Shown here: in pieces, positions 61,983 to 64,000 of the stretch
Layout of the letters: each line of letters begins with the position of its first letter
How positions within the stretch are numbered: the first letter of the stretch is position 1
Assembly: GCF_034653275.1 (NCBI RefSeq)
Contig: NZ_JAYEES010000003.1
Coordinates: forward strand, 2,542,001 to 2,606,000
Source of the DNA: Nitrospirillum sp034653275
GTDB lineage: Bacteria; Pseudomonadota; Alphaproteobacteria; Azospirillales; Azospirillaceae
DNA length: 64,000 bases
Direction: 5' to 3'
Notes under the pieces: model-generated
The model's database searches: none
Seen by the model: the letters and a program-made list of their open reading frames with translations, nothing else
What the model was told of the DNA's origin: nothing
Translations under genes and position numbers: made by a program

Positions 61983-63104
61983 TTACCCCACGCTTTTTCC
62001 CGTGCAACTGGCGTACAGGGTTTCGACCACTTGGCGGCTGACATCGCGGGTGATGAAGACGATGCGGCTGCGGTGGTCGTCGCTGGGCCAGGCGTCCAGC
62101 TGCACCGGGGGGTGGAAAAGGTGCTGGACGCCGTGGATGACGATGGGCTGGTCGCTCTCCACCACGTTCAGCACGCCCTTCACCCGCAGCACGTCGGGGC
62201 CGCGCAGGCGGGCCAGCGTCTCCAGGAACCCGACCAGCTCATCCCACACCAGGGGCTGGGTGAAGGTCAGGCAGAAGGCGCCGATGGCCTCGTCATGGCG
62301 GTTGGGATCATGGTCATGGTCCTCATGCGCGCAATGGCCGTGATCGTGGTCGCAATCGGCATGGTCATGGCCATCGTGATCATGGTCGTGGTGATGGTGA
62401 TCATGATGGTGCCCATGGTCGTCATAGGCCTCCGCCCGCAGCCAGCGCTGGACGTCCAGGCTCTTGGTCTCCGGATTGTAGAGGCCGGCGTCGAACAGCA
62501 GCACGGGCAGCGCCTCGTCCGTCTGGGCGTCCACCACCAGGGCGGCGGGGTTCAGCTGCTTCAGCCGTTCCTTCAGATACTCCACCGCCTCGGGCGTGGC
62601 GATGTCGGTCTTGGTCAGCACCAGCCGGTCGGCCACCGCCGCCTGCTTCAGGCTTTCCTCTTGCGCATCCAGTTGCCCCATGCCGTGGACCGCGTCCACG
62701 GTGGTCACCACGCCGTCCAGGCGAAAGCGGGCCGCCACCAGCGGATCGGTCATCAGGGTGTGCAGGATGGGCGCCGGGTCGGCCAAACCGGTGGTCTCGA
62801 TCACCACCCGGTCGAACTCCGGCACCTCATCGCGCAGGCGGCGCAGGTACAGGTCGCGCAGGGTGTCGGCCAGGTCGCTGCGGATGGTGCAGCAGATGCA
62901 CCCCGAATCCATCAGCACCGTGTTCTCGTCCGCCTTGGCCACCAGCAGGTGGTCCAGCCCGACCTCGCCGAACTCGTTGATGATGACGGCGGTGCGGGCC
63001 ATGCGCGGGTCGCGGATGATGCGGGACAGCAGCGTGGTCTTGCCGCTGCCCAGGAAACCGGTCAGGACGGAGATGGGCAGGCGGGCGGCTGAAACAGCGG
63101 TCAC
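61983..63104 (-). CDS. CobW/COG0523-family metal-binding GTPase
   Basis: A 373-residue metallochaperone GTPase. Walker A GFLGSGKTTLLSRI near residues 16-29, the metal-binding CxCC in DSGCICCTIRSDL near 70, and a His/Asp-rich stretch of about 50 residues (positions about 228-275, dense HDH/DHD) before the CobW C-terminal domain are all present. It begins with GTG at 63104, after AAGGAACG. Placed directly after zur (44-base gap), it is probably a zinc-allocation factor made under zinc shortage. Its client is unknown. Confidence 0.92.
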   Translation of the reverse strand: MTAVSAARLPISVLTGFLGSGKTTLLSRIIRDPRMARTAVIINEFGEVGLDHLLVAKADENTVLMDSGCICCTIRSDLADTLRDLYLRRLRDEVPEFDRVVIETTGLADPAPILHTLMTDPLVAARFRLDGVVTTVDAVHGMGQLDAQEESLKQAAVADRLVLTKTDIATPEAVEYLKERLKQLNPAALVVDAQTDEALPVLLFDAGLYNPETKSLDVQRWLRAEAYDDHGHHHDHHHHDHDHDGHDHADCDHDHGHCAHEDHDHDPNRHDEAIGAFCLTFTQPLVWDELVGFLETLARLRGPDVLRVKGVLNVVESDQPIVIHGVQHLFHPPVQLDAWPSDDHRSRIVFITRDVSRQVVETLYASCTGKSVG

Positions 63105-63148
63105 GGCAGGCGTTCCTTGAAGGTCATCGATGGATCAGGCGGCCGTGG

Positions 63149-63676
63149 TCAGACCGCCACTTGGCAGGCCGGGCAGAGGCCCAGGACCTCCACCGTCTGG
63201 CGCACGGCGCGGAACCCCCGGGCGGCGGCGCCGTTGGTGATGGCGTCGGTCACGGCGGGGTCGTTCAATTCGGTGGCGTCGCCGCAGCGCTCGCACACCA
63301 GGAACTGGCCGGCATGGCTCTGGCCCGGCTCCGGGCAGCCGACATAGGCGTTCAGCGATTCGATGCGGTGGACCAGGCCCTGTTCCACCAGGAAGTCCAG
63401 GGCGCGATAGACGGTCAGCGGCGCCACGCGTTTGCCGTCCACCGCCATCTCTTCCAGGATGGCGTAGGCGCCCCGCGGCTTGTGGCTGGACCACACCAGT
63501 TCCAGCACCCGCTCGCGCAGGGTGGTCAGGCGGGCGCCACGCGCCTCGCACAGGCTGTGCGCCCGGGTCAGGGCATCACCGACGCAGGCCTTGTGGTCAT
63601 GGGCCTTGTGGTCATGACCCTGGGACAAAGTGCCACTGTGAACATGCGGGCTAGGGCTTTGGGTAGCCACCGACAT
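63149..63676 (-). CDS. zur: Fur-family zinc regulator Zur
   Basis: A 175-residue Fur-family protein. A His-rich start (HVHSG, HDHKAHDHK) is followed by the winged helix (RLTTLRERVLELVWSSHKPR, APLTVYRALDFLVEQGLVHR) and metal sites CVGC-like GCPEPGQSHAGQ, CERCGD and CPAC. Zur represses zinc uptake genes when zinc is plentiful. The ATG at 63676 has AAAGG upstream; 63703 is an alternative. It leads the zur-cobW unit and is divergent from a partial secreted-protein gene. Confidence 0.88.
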   Translation of the reverse strand: MSVATQSPSPHVHSGTLSQGHDHKAHDHKACVGDALTRAHSLCEARGARLTTLRERVLELVWSSHKPRGAYAILEEMAVDGKRVAPLTVYRALDFLVEQGLVHRIESLNAYVGCPEPGQSHAGQFLVCERCGDATELNDPAVTDAITNGAAARGFRAVRQTVEVLGLCPACQVAV

Positions 63677-63844
63677 CGTTGCTAGCCTTTCTCGAACTGC
63701 CATTTCAGGCGAACCATAGCACGGAAGGAAGGGTGTCCGGTTCTTCCGCGTAAACCAAATCATGTTACCGTTCGTATCGGCCCCGGAGAATATGGCACCC
63801 GGCGGGGCCGAAGCCAGGGCACCACCGCATCGAAGGGAAGCGCG

Positions 63845-64000
63845 ATGCCACATGACACCCTTGCTCCGATCGTCTCCAGGCGCGCGTGCCGTGCCTGCGC
63901 GGCGTTGGCCCGCGCGGCGCTGATCATCGGCGCCACCTTGATATGGGGCGGCGCGGTGGCCCGCGCCAGCACCGTGACGCCGCCCGAGCGCGAGGACGCC
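63845..64000 (+). CDS. Partial secreted protein, cut by the window edge
   Basis: Only the first 52 codons are visible and no stop is reached. They encode a basic start and a hydrophobic segment (ALARAALIIGATLIWGGAVARA) that looks like a signal peptide, followed by a polar STVTPPERED. GAAGGGAAGCG precedes the ATG. It is divergent from zur, so a zinc-related exported protein is a guess. No family can be assigned. Confidence 0.6.
   Translation, partial: MPHDTLAPIVSRRACRACAALARAALIIGATLIWGGAVARASTVTPPEREDA

Noticed and set aside
63677..63844. Zur-box in the divergent zur region
   Set aside because: Only loose half-sites (ATGTTA, GTAA-N11-TTAC) are seen; no clear palindrome of the known form.

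Overview
The window is a high-GC, densely coding stretch of bacterial chromosome that reads as core alphaproteobacterial sequence, probably Rhodospirillales and perhaps an Azospirillaceae-type genome. The placement rests on gene content, not on a database search: GapR (DUF2312), DUF1244, an F0 ATP synthase operon with paired b' and b subunits, MinCDE, a class I ribonucleotide reductase and Rrf2/Zur-type regulators. I see no phage, insertion sequence, CRISPR array, rRNA or integration site. Only a MazEF-type pair has a mobile flavour.

Layout. 0-5 kb: tRNA-Gly and tRNA-Tyr (minus), rlmB, tRNA-Thr, a lipoprotein, phoU, and a two-module pentapeptide-repeat protein. 5-12 kb: an N-carbamoylputrescine amidase, an XRE regulator behind a large inverted repeat, an AstE/AspA-type hydrolase, a secreted polymer-forming (bactofilin-like) membrane protein, and a divergent Rrf2/flavoprotein pair. 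11-18 kb: mtnN-psuG, a ligase-associated (Lhr-type) helicase and its usual partner PdeM, here separated by a carboxymuconolactone decarboxylase/AraC pair. 18-25 kb: a photolyase reading frame broken twice, a COG2907 flavoprotein, a small kinase-like protein, a hydrolase, a GNAT protein, an N-formylglutamate amidohydrolase, DUF1244 and gapR. 25-31 kb: mazEF, an extradiol dioxygenase divergent from a LysR regulator with a clear operator, a Rieske oxygenase and pepF. 31-36.6 kb (minus): the F0 operon atpI-B-E-F'-F, then copper delivery proteins PCuAC and Sco, then PhoH. 36.6-37.6 kb: a long non-coding gap with structured sequence and a terminator. 37.6-39.5 kb: minCDE. 39.6-46 kb: a HEAT-repeat protein, an LprI-like protein, a frameshifted panB, an Nramp metal transporter and a TPR-glycosyltransferase. 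46-50 kb: nrdA, an EF-hand lipoprotein and nrdB. 50-64 kb: an FG-GAP/ASPIC protein, a dipeptide epimerase, a hybrid sensor kinase, yajQ, an envelope module (amidase, BON lipoprotein, TPR protein), a ketopantoate reductase, a LytTR regulator, and a zinc module (zur, cobW) at the right edge.

Themes. Several genes concern metal handling (Sco/PCuAC for cytochrome oxidase copper, Nramp, Zur/CobW) and several concern DNA precursor supply or repair (nrdAB with DnaA boxes, photolyase, ligase-associated helicase, PdeM, GapR). Most findings are regulatory or organisational: inverted repeats, hairpins inside the atp operon, the gap at 36.6-37.6 kb, an interrupted repair module, and an EF-hand lipoprotein inside nrdAB. 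Three reading-frame breaks (two in the photolyase gene, one in panB) all sit at six-base G/C runs where seven are needed, which suggests homopolymer undercalling more than real gene loss. I did not find a convincing new defence or mobile system.
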